The notes under the pieces: generated by a model
Database searches by the model: none
What the model saw: the letters and a program-made list of their open reading frames with translations, nothing else
Told to the model about the DNA's origin: nothing
In this document: positions 17,552 to 25,139 of the stretch, one piece after another
Layout of the letters: the number at the start of each line of letters is the position of its first letter
Position numbering within the stretch: the first letter of the stretch is position 1
Source: Hallerella sp963629575
GTDB lineage: Bacteria > Fibrobacterota > Fibrobacteria > Fibrobacterales > Fibrobacteraceae
Reading direction: 5' to 3'
DNA: 64,000 bases
Assembly: GCA_963629575.1 (NCBI GenBank)
Contig: CAVGIM010000005.1
Location: forward strand, 7,909-71,908
Position numbers and translations under genes: made by a program

Positions 17552-18269
17552 AACAAAAGGGAAAAGGAAAATTTCGCAAATCACCGCCTACGACTACGGC
17601 TTTGCCAAGATAGCGGAAGCCGCAGGAATCGACCAGATTCTCGTCGGCGACAGCCTCGCCAACACAATGCTCGGCTATAAAAGTACGAAATGCATCGGCA
17701 TGGACGAAATGCTGATTTTCGTCGCGGCGGTCTGCCGCGGCGCACCGAACACGCACGTCATCGCGGACATGCCCTACATGAGCTACCCGGATTCGACGAC
17801 GGCACTCGAAAACGCAAGGAAGCTCATCGATCTGGGAGCGAGTTCCGTGAAACTCGAAGGCTTTCATCCCGACATCATCGAGACCCTCCGCAAAAACGAC
17901 ATCGAGGTATGCGCGCACCTGGGACTTCTCCCGCAAACGGCGACAAGCTTTAGGCAAGTCGGAAAAAGCGAAGAGGACGCCGAGAGAATTTTAAGGGAAG
18001 CGAAGGCTATCGACGAGATGGGGGCGTTCGAATGTGTTCTCGAGCACATTCCCGAAGCCCTCGGAAAAAAGGTGACGGCATCCGTAAAGCTAATCACCAT
18101 CGGCATCGGAGCGGGAAGCGATACCGATGGCCAAGTGACCGTCCTGCACGACGCAATCGGAATCACCAACGGGAAGATTCCGCCGTTCGCGACAAAGTTC
18201 TGCGACATTTTCTGTCTTGCGGAGAGCGGAATCAAGGCGTTCATCGCCTCCGTCAATCAAACGCCATAA
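17526..18269 (+). CDS. panB: 3-methyl-2-oxobutanoate hydroxymethyltransferase
   Basis: First committed enzyme of pantothenate (coenzyme A) synthesis; it adds a hydroxymethyl group from methylene-tetrahydrofolate to alpha-ketoisovalerate. The 247 residues show the Mg-binding GDS (Asp42) and Asp81 in ADMPYMSY, then VKLEG. It is about 15 residues shorter than E. coli PanB, mostly at the C-terminus. A strong AGGAGGT at 17511-17517 sits 8 bases before the ATG, inside recO. panC and panD are not in this window. Confidence 0.95.
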   Translation: MLSATQIRETKGKRKISQITAYDYGFAKIAEAAGIDQILVGDSLANTMLGYKSTKCIGMDEMLIFVAAVCRGAPNTHVIADMPYMSYPDSTTALENARKLIDLGASSVKLEGFHPDIIETLRKNDIEVCAHLGLLPQTATSFRQVGKSEEDAERILREAKAIDEMGAFECVLEHIPEALGKKVTASVKLITIGIGAGSDTDGQVTVLHDAIGITNGKIPPFATKFCDIFCLAESGIKAFIASVNQTP

Positions 18270-18322
18270 CACTTTTTTTGTTTCTTGACTAGTCGGTTAA
18301 AAAATATTTTTAAAAATAAGTG

Positions 18323-18351
18323 TTGATATTTTGTGAAAATCAAGTTATTTT
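18323..18351 (+). promoter_or_regulatory. Putative sigma-70 promoter of the histone-like gene
   Basis: TTGATA (18323-18328) and TATTTT (18346-18351) are separated by 17 bp in a strongly AT-rich stretch (about 18283-18390) that contrasts with the surrounding GC-rich DNA. The ATG follows 40 bp after the -10 box, with AAAGGA as ribosome-binding site. Confidence 0.55.
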
Positions 18352-18391
18352 ATATTCATAGTTATTAACAACTAAAAAAAGGAACAAAAAT

Positions 18392-18790
18392 ATGGCACTC
18401 ACGAAGAAAACCACCAAGCAGACAGCCCCGAAAGCTTCCGCCAAGAAAGCCGCCGCTCCGAAAAAGGCCGCGGTGAAGAAGACGGCAGCCCCGAAGGCCA
18501 AGAAGGAAGCAAAACCGGCGGCGAAGAAGACGGCCGCTCCGAAGGCTTCCGCGAAGAAAGCTGCAGCCCCGAAAAAGGTCGCGGCGAAGAAGACGGCCGC
18601 TCCGAAGGCTTCCGCGAAGAAAGCCGTAGCCCCGAAAAAGGTCGCGGCGAAGAAGACGGCCGCTCCGAAGGCTTCCGCGAAGAAAGCCGTAGCCCCGAAA
18701 AAGGTCGCGGCGAAGAAGACGGCCGCTCCGAAGGCTTCCGCGAAGAAAGCCGTAGCTCCGAAAAAGGTCGCGGCGAAGAAGGCGAAGTAG
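18392..18790 (+). CDS. Histone H1-like Lys/Ala/Pro-rich protein
   Basis: A 132-residue, extremely basic protein composed almost only of Lys, Ala, Pro, Thr, Val and Ser. It resembles the C-terminal domain of eukaryotic H1 and the bacterial Hc1/Hc2 and AlgP-like proteins, and is expected to bind DNA and compact the nucleoid. It has no folded domain. About two thirds of it is a tandem array of 21-residue units of the pattern AKKTAAPKASAKK then AVAPKKVA. The gene has its own AT-rich promoter region and a terminator, so it stands alone. Confidence 0.85.
   Translation: MALTKKTTKQTAPKASAKKAAAPKKAAVKKTAAPKAKKEAKPAAKKTAAPKASAKKAAAPKKVAAKKTAAPKASAKKAVAPKKVAAKKTAAPKASAKKAVAPKKVAAKKTAAPKASAKKAVAPKKVAAKKAK
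18521..18772 (+). repeat. Four 63-bp tandem repeats in the histone-like gene
   Basis: Units begin at 18521, 18584, 18647 and 18710, each 63 bp (21 codons), directly abutting and almost identical. The first unit has GCAGCC where the next have GTAGCC, and the last has GTAGCT. The near identity at synonymous sites points to recent unit duplication. Confidence 0.95.
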
Positions 18791-18825
18791 CTTTTAGCGT
18801 TTCTCTCTTTGCTAAAAAGAACAAC

Positions 18826-18856
18826 AAAAAGGTTCGGAAAGGTCCGGGCCTTTTTG
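18826..18856 (+). terminator. Rho-independent terminator after the histone-like gene
   Basis: AAAAAGG (18826-18832) pairs with CCTTTTT (18849-18855), with an inner TCGG/CCGG helix including wobble pairs. A second small stem, TTTTAGC (18792-18798) / GCTAAAA (18811-18817), lies right after the stop codon. Confidence 0.75.
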
Positions 18857-18875
18857 CGTTTTCTAATTTTAGCGC

Positions 18876-19193
18876 ATGATTTCCGAAAAAGACTTGAAAG
18901 CGATCGAAGACCTGGGACTAGACGAAAAAATCGCCCGCGTCGAAAGACTCCTCGATGGAAAAGAGCAACCTCGCGCCATTGAACTTGGGCTTTATCTCGC
19001 GCTACAGATGGCGCTCGAAATTCGAAACGGCGAATCTCTCGGAAGCCATTCGGGAAAAATCGTCCTGGACTGGACAAAAAAATACCCGGCGGAACTTGTC
19101 GAACAGGCGATTCCGCTCGCAAAGCAATTCTTTACCGATCCGCAAAAAATCGCGAACCGCATCCGCGAAGGACTTCTAGACGAAAATGCCTGA
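18876..19193 (+). CDS. Small conserved protein of unknown function
   Basis: A 105-residue acidic, mostly helical protein that I do not recognise. It has no signal peptide, membrane segment, cysteine pair or known motif. It overlaps the start of the Ppx/GppA gene by 8 bp and leads a coupled run of four genes (small protein, Ppx/GppA, pseudouridine synthase, phosphoesterase). A regulatory or partner role for the phosphatase is possible but unproven. Confidence 0.6.
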   Translation: MISEKDLKAIEDLGLDEKIARVERLLDGKEQPRAIELGLYLALQMALEIRNGESLGSHSGKIVLDWTKKYPAELVEQAIPLAKQFFTDPQKIANRIREGLLDENA

Positions 19194-20169
19194 GCCGCTC
19201 AAGACATATCCCGCCTCGGTCGATATCGGCAGCCACTCGACAATTCTCCTCATCGCCGACTTCGAAGCGGACGCCAGCGGAAAAACGGCGCTCCGGCCCA
19301 AGATCCAGAAAGTCGAGGTCTGCCGTCTCGGCGAAGACGTTTACAATTCGGGTGAAATTTCCGAAGAACGGATTGACGAACTTTCCAGGATTCTCGCCCG
19401 ATTCCGCTCGACAGCCAATGCGCTCGGCGCAGAAATCAAGGTCTGCGCCATGACCGAAGCCGCCCGCAAGGCCAAGAATTCCGAGCGGGTGCTCGCCGCG
19501 GTCGAAAAGGCGCTCTGGGTAAAACCGCAAATCGTTTCGGGCGAAGAAGAAGCCGCCTACACGTTCCGCGCGGTCGAAGAATGGCACGGAGAAGGCATCG
19601 TCACGGTCGATATCGGCGGAGGCTCCACCGAAATTTCGGACGGGGAAAGCGGCATCTCGATTCCCGTCGGAGCACTCTATCTCTACAAGAAGATGGGAGC
19701 GATTCCAGGACCGGAGTACAAGAAATGGGAAAAGGAAGAGCTCAAGGGAAATCCCTTGCGACCATACGCCAAGAAGCCTGTCTATCTCGTCGGCGGAACG
19801 GGAACGGCTCTCGCGATGGTATTTCTGAACTCTTCCGAATTTGACTTCCACGCGATCGAAGGTCTCGAAATGAACCTCGACCAGCTCGAAAAGACCATCA
19901 CCAGAATTTCGAACGTGTCAAAGGAACTTCGCGCAAGTCTCCCGGGCCTCGAAAAGGGGCGAAGCGACATCATCATCTGCGGGCTCTATTGGCTGCGCAG
20001 CCTGCTTTCCCGACTGCATGCGGAATCGTTCCGCATCTGCACCGCGGGACTCCGATTCGGAATTCTCTACCCGCCAAGGCCAGAAAAGCCAAGGGAAGAA
20101 CGCAAGGCGAAAAAACTCCCGCCATGGCTCCAGAAGAAAAAGGAATCCGAAGATGAAAGTGCGAATTAA
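19186..20169 (+). CDS. Ppx/GppA family phosphatase
   Basis: A 327-residue protein with the actin/hexokinase-like fold of exopolyphosphatase and guanosine pentaphosphatase. The first phosphate loop is ASVDIGSHST near residue 10 and the second VTVDIGGGSTE near residue 140, with the EEAA segment between them. It lacks the C-terminal HD domain of long Ppx enzymes, so whether it acts on polyphosphate or pppGpp cannot be told. It overlaps both neighbours (8 bp upstream, 17 bp downstream). Confidence 0.88.
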   Translation: MPEPLKTYPASVDIGSHSTILLIADFEADASGKTALRPKIQKVEVCRLGEDVYNSGEISEERIDELSRILARFRSTANALGAEIKVCAMTEAARKAKNSERVLAAVEKALWVKPQIVSGEEEAAYTFRAVEEWHGEGIVTVDIGGGSTEISDGESGISIPVGALYLYKKMGAIPGPEYKKWEKEELKGNPLRPYAKKPVYLVGGTGTALAMVFLNSSEFDFHAIEGLEMNLDQLEKTITRISNVSKELRASLPGLEKGRSDIIICGLYWLRSLLSRLHAESFRICTAGLRFGILYPPRPEKPREERKAKKLPPWLQKKKESEDESAN

Positions 20170-20887
20170 CAAGTTCCTTTCCCTGTGCGGAGTGGCAAGC
20201 CGCCGTGCCGCAGACGAAATCGTCCGGGAAGGGCGCGTTCAGGTAAACGGCGAAGTTCTCGACGAACCCGGCAGAGAAGTCGACGAAGGAGACGACGTCC
20301 GCGTCGATAGCAAGCGGGTCTCCCCCCCGAAAAGACATCGGATTATACTCTTCCACAAGCCCGCCGGATGCGTCTGTTCCGCAAGCGATCCGCAAGACCG
20401 CGCAACCGTTTACGACTACCTGCCCGCGGAATATCGCTCGATGAAATATATCGGGCGACTGGACCTCCAGAGCCGCGGGCTCTTGCTTTTTACCGATGAC
20501 GGCGACCTGATCTACAGGCTGACCCATCCAAAGTTCGAAGTTCCCCGAAGCTATTACGTCTGGACAACCCGACCGCTCAGCCGCTCGGCGGCGGATCGCC
20601 TCATCGCCGGCGTGGAAATCGGCGAAAACGATCGCGGCGAAATCGAGAAGGGCCATGCCGAAGAAATTTTCTTCGACCAGGGATTTTTCGAGATGGTTCT
20701 GTGCGAAGGCAAGAACCGCGAAATCCGCCGGATGCTCGAAGCGGTCGGCTACACCATCCGCGATCTAAAGCGCGTTTCCTATGCGGGAATCACCCTTGGA
20801 AACATGCGCCCGGGCGAATTTCGGGAGCTCTCGCCGTCCGAAGAAAAAACGCTCCGCCAGGCGTGCGAAGCTTCCGGAACGCGATGA
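20153..20887 (+). CDS. RsuA/RluB family rRNA pseudouridine synthase
   Basis: Converts a uridine of rRNA to pseudouridine. The 244 residues comprise an S4 RNA-binding domain (about 1-60, with INKFLSLCGVASRRAADE) and the catalytic domain with GRLDLQSRGLL (Asp104 the expected nucleophile) and the KNREIRRMLEAVG segment typical of this subfamily. Whether the target is 16S U516 or 23S U2605 is not clear. The ATG at 20153 lies inside the end of the Ppx/GppA gene and the stop shares ATGA with the next gene. Confidence 0.92.
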   Translation: MKVRINKFLSLCGVASRRAADEIVREGRVQVNGEVLDEPGREVDEGDDVRVDSKRVSPPKRHRIILFHKPAGCVCSASDPQDRATVYDYLPAEYRSMKYIGRLDLQSRGLLLFTDDGDLIYRLTHPKFEVPRSYYVWTTRPLSRSAADRLIAGVEIGENDRGEIEKGHAEEIFFDQGFFEMVLCEGKNREIRRMLEAVGYTIRDLKRVSYAGITLGNMRPGEFRELSPSEEKTLRQACEASGTR

Positions 20888-21543
20888 AACGCACAATCTT
20901 TGTCGGAGATGTCCACGGATGCCATGACGAGATGATGAAGATGCTCGAACGGCTTCGCTACACGCCGGGAGACGATACGATCTACTTCACCGGAGACCTG
21001 ATCAACAAGGGGCCTAATTCCGCCAAGGTCATCCGGGAAATTCTCGCGAACGATTTCAAGTGTGTTCTCGGCAACCACGAAGCGCGACTCCTCCAGCTGG
21101 CAAACACCCCGGAAAGCCTTTGGACCGAAAAGGAAAAGCGCATGGCGGACATTCTGAAGGAGCCATTCTGGATTGCAAGCGTCGTCAAGAATTGGCCACT
21201 GTGGTTCGACACGCCGAACGCGCTGCTAGTCCATGCGGGGATTGAACCCGGCAAGCGGAAACTCGAAGAAATGGATCCGAACGTCATTCTCTCCGTGCGG
21301 ACCTGGGACGGCAAGGGGAAGGACCTCAATTCGCCAACCGACCCGCCCTGGTTTGAATGCGTCAAATGGACAAAGCTTGTCGTCTTCGGACACTGGGCCG
21401 CCAAAGGCCTGGTCGATGTTCCCGGATTTCGCGGACTCGACTCCGGCTGTGTCTATGGGAAAAGCCTTTCCGCATACTCGCTGGAAGAAAACAGGCTCTA
21501 CACCGTCCCGGCGAAAAAAGTCTATACGAAGATCAGAGCTTAG
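20884..21543 (+). CDS. Metallophosphoesterase (ApaH/PrpE-like)
   Basis: A 219-residue calcineurin-like phosphoesterase. Metal ligands are in order: GDVHG (Asp9, His11), GDLINKG (Asp38), GNHE (Asn64, His65), then HAG and GHW near the C-terminus. The layout is that of bis(5'-nucleosyl)-tetraphosphatase and serine/threonine phosphatase-like enzymes. The substrate is uncertain. It is the last gene of the coupled run. Its start overlaps the pseudouridine synthase stop (ATGA). Confidence 0.88.
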   Translation: MKRTIFVGDVHGCHDEMMKMLERLRYTPGDDTIYFTGDLINKGPNSAKVIREILANDFKCVLGNHEARLLQLANTPESLWTEKEKRMADILKEPFWIASVVKNWPLWFDTPNALLVHAGIEPGKRKLEEMDPNVILSVRTWDGKGKDLNSPTDPPWFECVKWTKLVVFGHWAAKGLVDVPGFRGLDSGCVYGKSLSAYSLEENRLYTVPAKKVYTKIRA

Positions 21544-21733
21544 TTTAGAGAACTTAGAGCTTAGGTTGCGAAACGGGCCGTTTTACGCTAGAGCCTAGAT
21601 GTTTGCGGTTCTAAGATCCAAGCTCTAAGATCTAAGTTCTGACTATGGATTCTACCTGCCTGCCGACAGGCAGGTCGCTCCGCGAACACTCCACTCTCAA
21701 CTCTCCACACTTCACTCTCTTGTTTCCAGACTC
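21544..21733. repeat. Intergenic cluster of low-complexity and palindromic repeats
   Basis: 190 bp with no credible gene. It has three modules: (1) AGAACTTAGAGCTTAG (from about 21548) facing a similar inverted stretch at 21612-21640 (CTCTAAGATCTAAGTTCT); (2) a perfect palindrome at 21654-21675 with 9-bp arms ACCTGCCTG/CAGGCAGGT around CCGA; (3) a pyrimidine-rich stretch of ACTCTC-like units at about 21687-21722. It separates convergent genes and no classical terminator is evident. Confidence 0.75.
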
Positions 21734-23287
21734 CTAATTTCCCGCAGGTCGCTGGGTTACATACTCCATCCGCAACCATTCCGCCGACCGAGCCGTATTC
21801 GTCACCCGGATTTCGTCAAGCGAACCGTTCCAGGATTCTTCCGAAACATCGTTGCCGCCGACGCGAAGCGGAACGCCGATATCCGTCTTGTAGAGCGGAA
21901 AGGCGACAGGATCGCCAACGCGCGTTCCGTTTACGAACATCGAAATCGTATCGTTCCGGGAAACCAGACTGAGCAAGTTCCAGCCTATCGTGTCCACCGC
22001 CGTCGCCGCGCCCGAAATCGAATCCCAGCGCGCGACATTGTAAACGGCAAACGCCGAATTGATGCCATCGTAATACCACTGGAAAATCGTCGAATCCGCC
22101 GAAGCGCGCTTGGCAAACAGGACTTGGTGCGAGCCATCCGCCCCGTTCCACAAAGCCCACGTCGAAAGCGTAAAGTCACCCGCAAAAGGATTCAGCGAAT
22201 CCAGGGAAACGTACTGTCCGGCAGAGAACGTCGCACCGTAATCGATAAACCCGCAAGCCTTGTCCGAATCCGAAGCGGCATGGACTTCTGCGTCGCCGTT
22301 CAGGTGGAGTGCGGCGAGTACCGAGTCCGAACGCAAGAACGCGCGGGAAGACTGCCTTTTGTTCCGATGGATCAGATACAGATTCACGGTTTTCGTTCCC
22401 GATTCGAGAGAATCCAGACGCACCCACAGAACTCCCTGCGAAGCGCGAGGCGTCCAGTAACCCACTTCGAAATTCTGGGCGACGCCGTTATCCAGGACAA
22501 CTTCGAACGAATCCGGTCTTGCGAAAGCCGAAAAATCGATTCGGTCGTTAAACTTCACGGGCATCACGAAATTTCGAAGCGTCTCCGTTGGCGAACTTTC
22601 GAGCGCGACAGATACCGCCGTCACGAGCGACGACCCGAACGAGGCGCCCAAGGAGGAATCCGAATACAGCGAAGCGTCCGCGACAACCAAAATGGAATCC
22701 GTCTCCGCAAAAGTTTTCAAAAGCGGAAGCGAAATTTCCGTTCGCGCATCTGTCGTGTTAAAGTCAAAGGACGAACGCGATTCCGAATTCTGGACATAGA
22801 CAAGCGAAATGTTTCCGGGCGGAATCGAATCGAAAAAGAATTCCCCGTCCGAATCGAGGTCCGCCGTCAGGTTCGTTCCGACGATTCGCACCAAACCGGA
22901 AGCCTCCATGGAAATCTTTCCGGAGAGCGACCTGGATGTTCCGAGTACAATTCTCATCGAATCCGCGATTTGATTGACAAGAACATTTTCTTCAGCCTTT
23001 CCCGCATACAGAATGCGCATGTCGCTTTCGACGTTTTCAAGGAAAAAGTTTCCCGAGCTATCCGAGAACGCGACAACGGAATCCGCAATCCGGACATTCT
23101 TCCAGGAATCGTCATACGCAACGACACGGGCGTTCACAGCGGGCGTGACGCCATCCGAAAGAAAGACCCTGCCCGCGATGGAATTGCCGATATCCGTCAC
23201 TCCGCCGGCAGTTCTACTCTCCGAGCACCCGAAAAGAAGCGAACCGATTATTACGCACAAGGGAATCAGCGCAAAGGAAAACTTCAT
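21734..23287 (-). CDS. Surface lipoprotein with DUF2341 and LamG domains
   Basis: A 517-residue outer-surface lipoprotein. The signal peptide ends in LLFGC (Cys21). Domains in order: a carboxypeptidase-regulatory-like beta sandwich at about 35-100 (GRVFLSDGVTPAVNARVVAYD), a second beta-rich region, a DUF2341-like module at about 230-320, and a concanavalin/LamG-type domain at about 345-515. Such modules bind carbohydrate or protein ligands, which would suit a fibre-degrading organism, but no catalytic residues are evident. Its ATG overlaps the TGA of the TIGR02147 gene upstream, so the two are translated together. Confidence 0.85.
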   Translation of the reverse strand: MKFSFALIPLCVIIGSLLFGCSESRTAGGVTDIGNSIAGRVFLSDGVTPAVNARVVAYDDSWKNVRIADSVVAFSDSSGNFFLENVESDMRILYAGKAEENVLVNQIADSMRIVLGTSRSLSGKISMEASGLVRIVGTNLTADLDSDGEFFFDSIPPGNISLVYVQNSESRSSFDFNTTDARTEISLPLLKTFAETDSILVVADASLYSDSSLGASFGSSLVTAVSVALESSPTETLRNFVMPVKFNDRIDFSAFARPDSFEVVLDNGVAQNFEVGYWTPRASQGVLWVRLDSLESGTKTVNLYLIHRNKRQSSRAFLRSDSVLAALHLNGDAEVHAASDSDKACGFIDYGATFSAGQYVSLDSLNPFAGDFTLSTWALWNGADGSHQVLFAKRASADSTIFQWYYDGINSAFAVYNVARWDSISGAATAVDTIGWNLLSLVSRNDTISMFVNGTRVGDPVAFPLYKTDIGVPLRVGGNDVSEESWNGSLDEIRVTNTARSAEWLRMEYVTQRPAGN

Positions 23288-24144
23288 TTTTCACTCTCCT
23301 TGCCCAGTCTTTCGCTCATCGGATAGGCGACAATCATCATCTCGTAAATTTTTTCCACCGAAGGATCGTCGGAGGCTTTCGCCATGATTTTTTGGCGCGC
23401 CTCTTCCAGGACCTTGACCGCATAGTCGTAAGACTTTTCGCTCATCGCGAGCGTCGTGAAAGCCGCAAAGCGTTCGTTCGGCTTTTTCGATTCCACGGAG
23501 CCAATCGCCTGCTGCACGTACTCGCGCCGAATCTGTCGCAAGTCCATCGGGGAAACATTCTTCGCGTCGAGCATCAGCGACGTACAGTGAAACTTGCCGT
23601 CCAGATCCTTTTCTATCAGCTTCCAGCGTTCCAGGTTGCGCACCGCCGACCGGGCTTCTTCCGTCGAAACATTCGGCACAATCGTCCGCGAAAGGCGCCT
23701 CATGTCGCCGTCAAAATCCGGATGGCAGACAAGTTCCCGCAAGACCGGATAATACCACTTGGAAAAGAAATCCTTCTGGTCGCGCGAAACATGTACAAAT
23801 TCGTTTTTGGAGCGAATCTGGACGATTTCTTCCCAGGCATTTTCGCGCTCCTCGATACGCTTTGCCTGGTTGTATTCCACGAGAGCCGCAAAATACCTGG
23901 ACTGGCTGTTGTTCAGCCCCATCGCTTTCGTCATCTTGGCGATGGATTTTTCCGTCAGGTTAAAGCGTCCGCGAATCACGTTGAGACAATAGGAAGAAGA
24001 ACTGAACCCCGCCTTGGCGGCAAAAAAGCGATGCGAAAAGACCGCGCGCAGTTTTTTCTGCTCGTCAAAATAGTCTTGCAAGAAACGACGGTAATCGTCG
24101 TAATCAAAAAGCTTGTCTATCGCCGACATATCGATTTTAAACAT
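23284..24144 (-). CDS. TIGR02147 family protein (putative regulator)
   Basis: A 286-residue protein matching TIGR02147/DUF4423, a family strongly enriched in Fibrobacter. It begins with FDYDDYRRFLQDYF, has a helix-turn-helix-like N-terminal half (residues about 20-90, with the Ser-rich SSSSYCLNVIRGR) and a conserved C-terminal domain. A transcriptional role is inferred from the fold; the ligand is unknown. It is the first gene of a two-gene unit with the LamG lipoprotein (4-bp ATGA overlap). No ribosome-binding site is visible before the first ATG, and a 13-bp repeat starts 4 bases upstream. Confidence 0.88.
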   Translation of the reverse strand: MFKIDMSAIDKLFDYDDYRRFLQDYFDEQKKLRAVFSHRFFAAKAGFSSSSYCLNVIRGRFNLTEKSIAKMTKAMGLNNSQSRYFAALVEYNQAKRIEERENAWEEIVQIRSKNEFVHVSRDQKDFFSKWYYPVLRELVCHPDFDGDMRRLSRTIVPNVSTEEARSAVRNLERWKLIEKDLDGKFHCTSLMLDAKNVSPMDLRQIRREYVQQAIGSVESKKPNERFAAFTTLAMSEKSYDYAVKVLEEARQKIMAKASDDPSVEKIYEMMIVAYPMSERLGKESEK

Positions 24145-24147
24145 AAA

Positions 24148-24279
24148 TTTTTACACGGAAAAGGCAAACGATTCCAACGAAAACAGGTCCTAGGCAAGAC
24201 CGGTTGTTCATGGAGTTCGATAAAATTTACACAGCAAATTCCCCATTGCGCCAAAATCTCCGCAAATTCCGTGTAAAAA
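24148..24279. promoter_or_regulatory. Inverted 13-bp repeats upstream of the TIGR02147 gene
   Basis: TTTTTACACGGAA at 24148-24160 recurs as its exact reverse complement at 24267-24279. A partial copy, TTTACACAG, lies between at 24226-24234, and GCAAATTCC occurs at 24234-24242 and 24262-24270. The sites fill the 140-bp gap between the TIGR02147 start and the nitroreductase stop. The arms are 106 bp apart, too far for a terminator; operator sites are the best guess. Confidence 0.6.
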
Positions 24280-24284
24280 GCGTT

Positions 24285-24875
24285 TTAAATCCAGGTCACC
24301 GGATTTCCTTTCCGTTCCAGGGGCTTTCGGAGCGGAAGTCCGTCGGAAGTCTCGGGATAGCCGACGGCGAGCGATCCATAGACGCGTTCGTTTTCGGCGA
24401 GCCCGATCGATTGCAGGTAGCGGAGAATTTCCGGATCTTCGTTCAGCCAGCGAAGCTGGTTTATCCAGCAGCTGCCAAGGTCGAGTTCGTTCGCTTCGAG
24501 CATCATGTTTTCGATGGCGATTGCCGCGTCCGCCATGTTGTTGCCGTAATCCTTCTGGTTCGCGACGACGATGAGAACGGGAGCGTTGTAACAAAAGACG
24601 TAGCCGCCCTTTTGCGCACTCAAGATGGAATTCTTGACACTCCGATACATCCCTTCCGTCACCGGCATTCCGGCGAAAGCCTTTTCCACCAGCGAGACCA
24701 GCGTCTTTAATACTTCCGCATCCTGGATGACGAGAAAGTGGTTCGTCTGGTTGTTGCCACCGCTCGGCGCAAAGCGACCCGCTTCGAGAATTTTCAAGAG
24801 ATTTTCCCTTTCCACGGGAAGAGGCTTGTAATTGCGCGTGCTACGCCGGGAAAAAATGCAGTCCAGAGTATTCAT
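24285..24875 (-). CDS. Nitroreductase family flavoprotein
   Basis: A 196-residue FMN-dependent oxidoreductase. The N-terminal RRSTRNY motif binds the FMN phosphate, FAPSGGNNQ and LGSCWINQL match conserved segments of the family, and PLERKGN is near the C-terminus. Substrates of such proteins range from quinones to nitroaromatics and cannot be predicted here. It is transcribed toward the TIGR02147 gene but separated from it by 140 bp with likely regulatory repeats. Confidence 0.9.
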   Translation of the reverse strand: MNTLDCIFSRRSTRNYKPLPVERENLLKILEAGRFAPSGGNNQTNHFLVIQDAEVLKTLVSLVEKAFAGMPVTEGMYRSVKNSILSAQKGGYVFCYNAPVLIVVANQKDYGNNMADAAIAIENMMLEANELDLGSCWINQLRWLNEDPEILRYLQSIGLAENERVYGSLAVGYPETSDGLPLRKPLERKGNPVTWI

Positions 24876-25139
24876 CGTTTTGGGAATATAGCAATTCCAG
24901 CATCAAACCGAACGGAGGAAATCTTGCCCATCGCTATAATCATTTTTTTTCACACAGATTCGGAATTCGTTCCCCCGAAATTGACCAGAAGTCCTATTTC
25001 CATGTTTGCGGATTGAATTCTTTTCCCAATTCATTGTGAACTTCCATACGGGCATGTATCGTTTTCCCTGTCAATTCTTCATCTTGCCTGGCATTTTTCC
25101 TTGTGCGCCTTTGTGTTGGCAAAAAAATCCCGCGTCGTT
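24876..25139. other. AT-rich intergenic region without visible gene
   Basis: 264 bp between the nitroreductase start and the end of the restriction-modification gene. Base composition is more AT-rich than its surroundings. I see no hairpin terminator, RNA gene or repeat that I can support; it should contain the nitroreductase promoter. Confidence 0.5.

Noticed and set aside
18521..18772. CRISPR-like array
   Set aside because: Units abut with no spacers and lie within a coding sequence.
18340..19122. Minus-strand open frame rich in Phe and Ala opposite the histone-like gene
   Set aside because: Reflects the Lys/Ala repeat codons read in reverse; no start signals.
23288..24144. Phage or plasmid repressor identity for the TIGR02147 gene
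   Set aside because: The N- and C-terminal segments fit the Fibrobacter-enriched TIGR02147 family and there are no phage genes near.
24148..24279. Attachment site or transposon ends
   Set aside because: The 13-bp inverted repeats bracket only about 100 bp of non-coding DNA, with no transposase and no target-site duplication seen.
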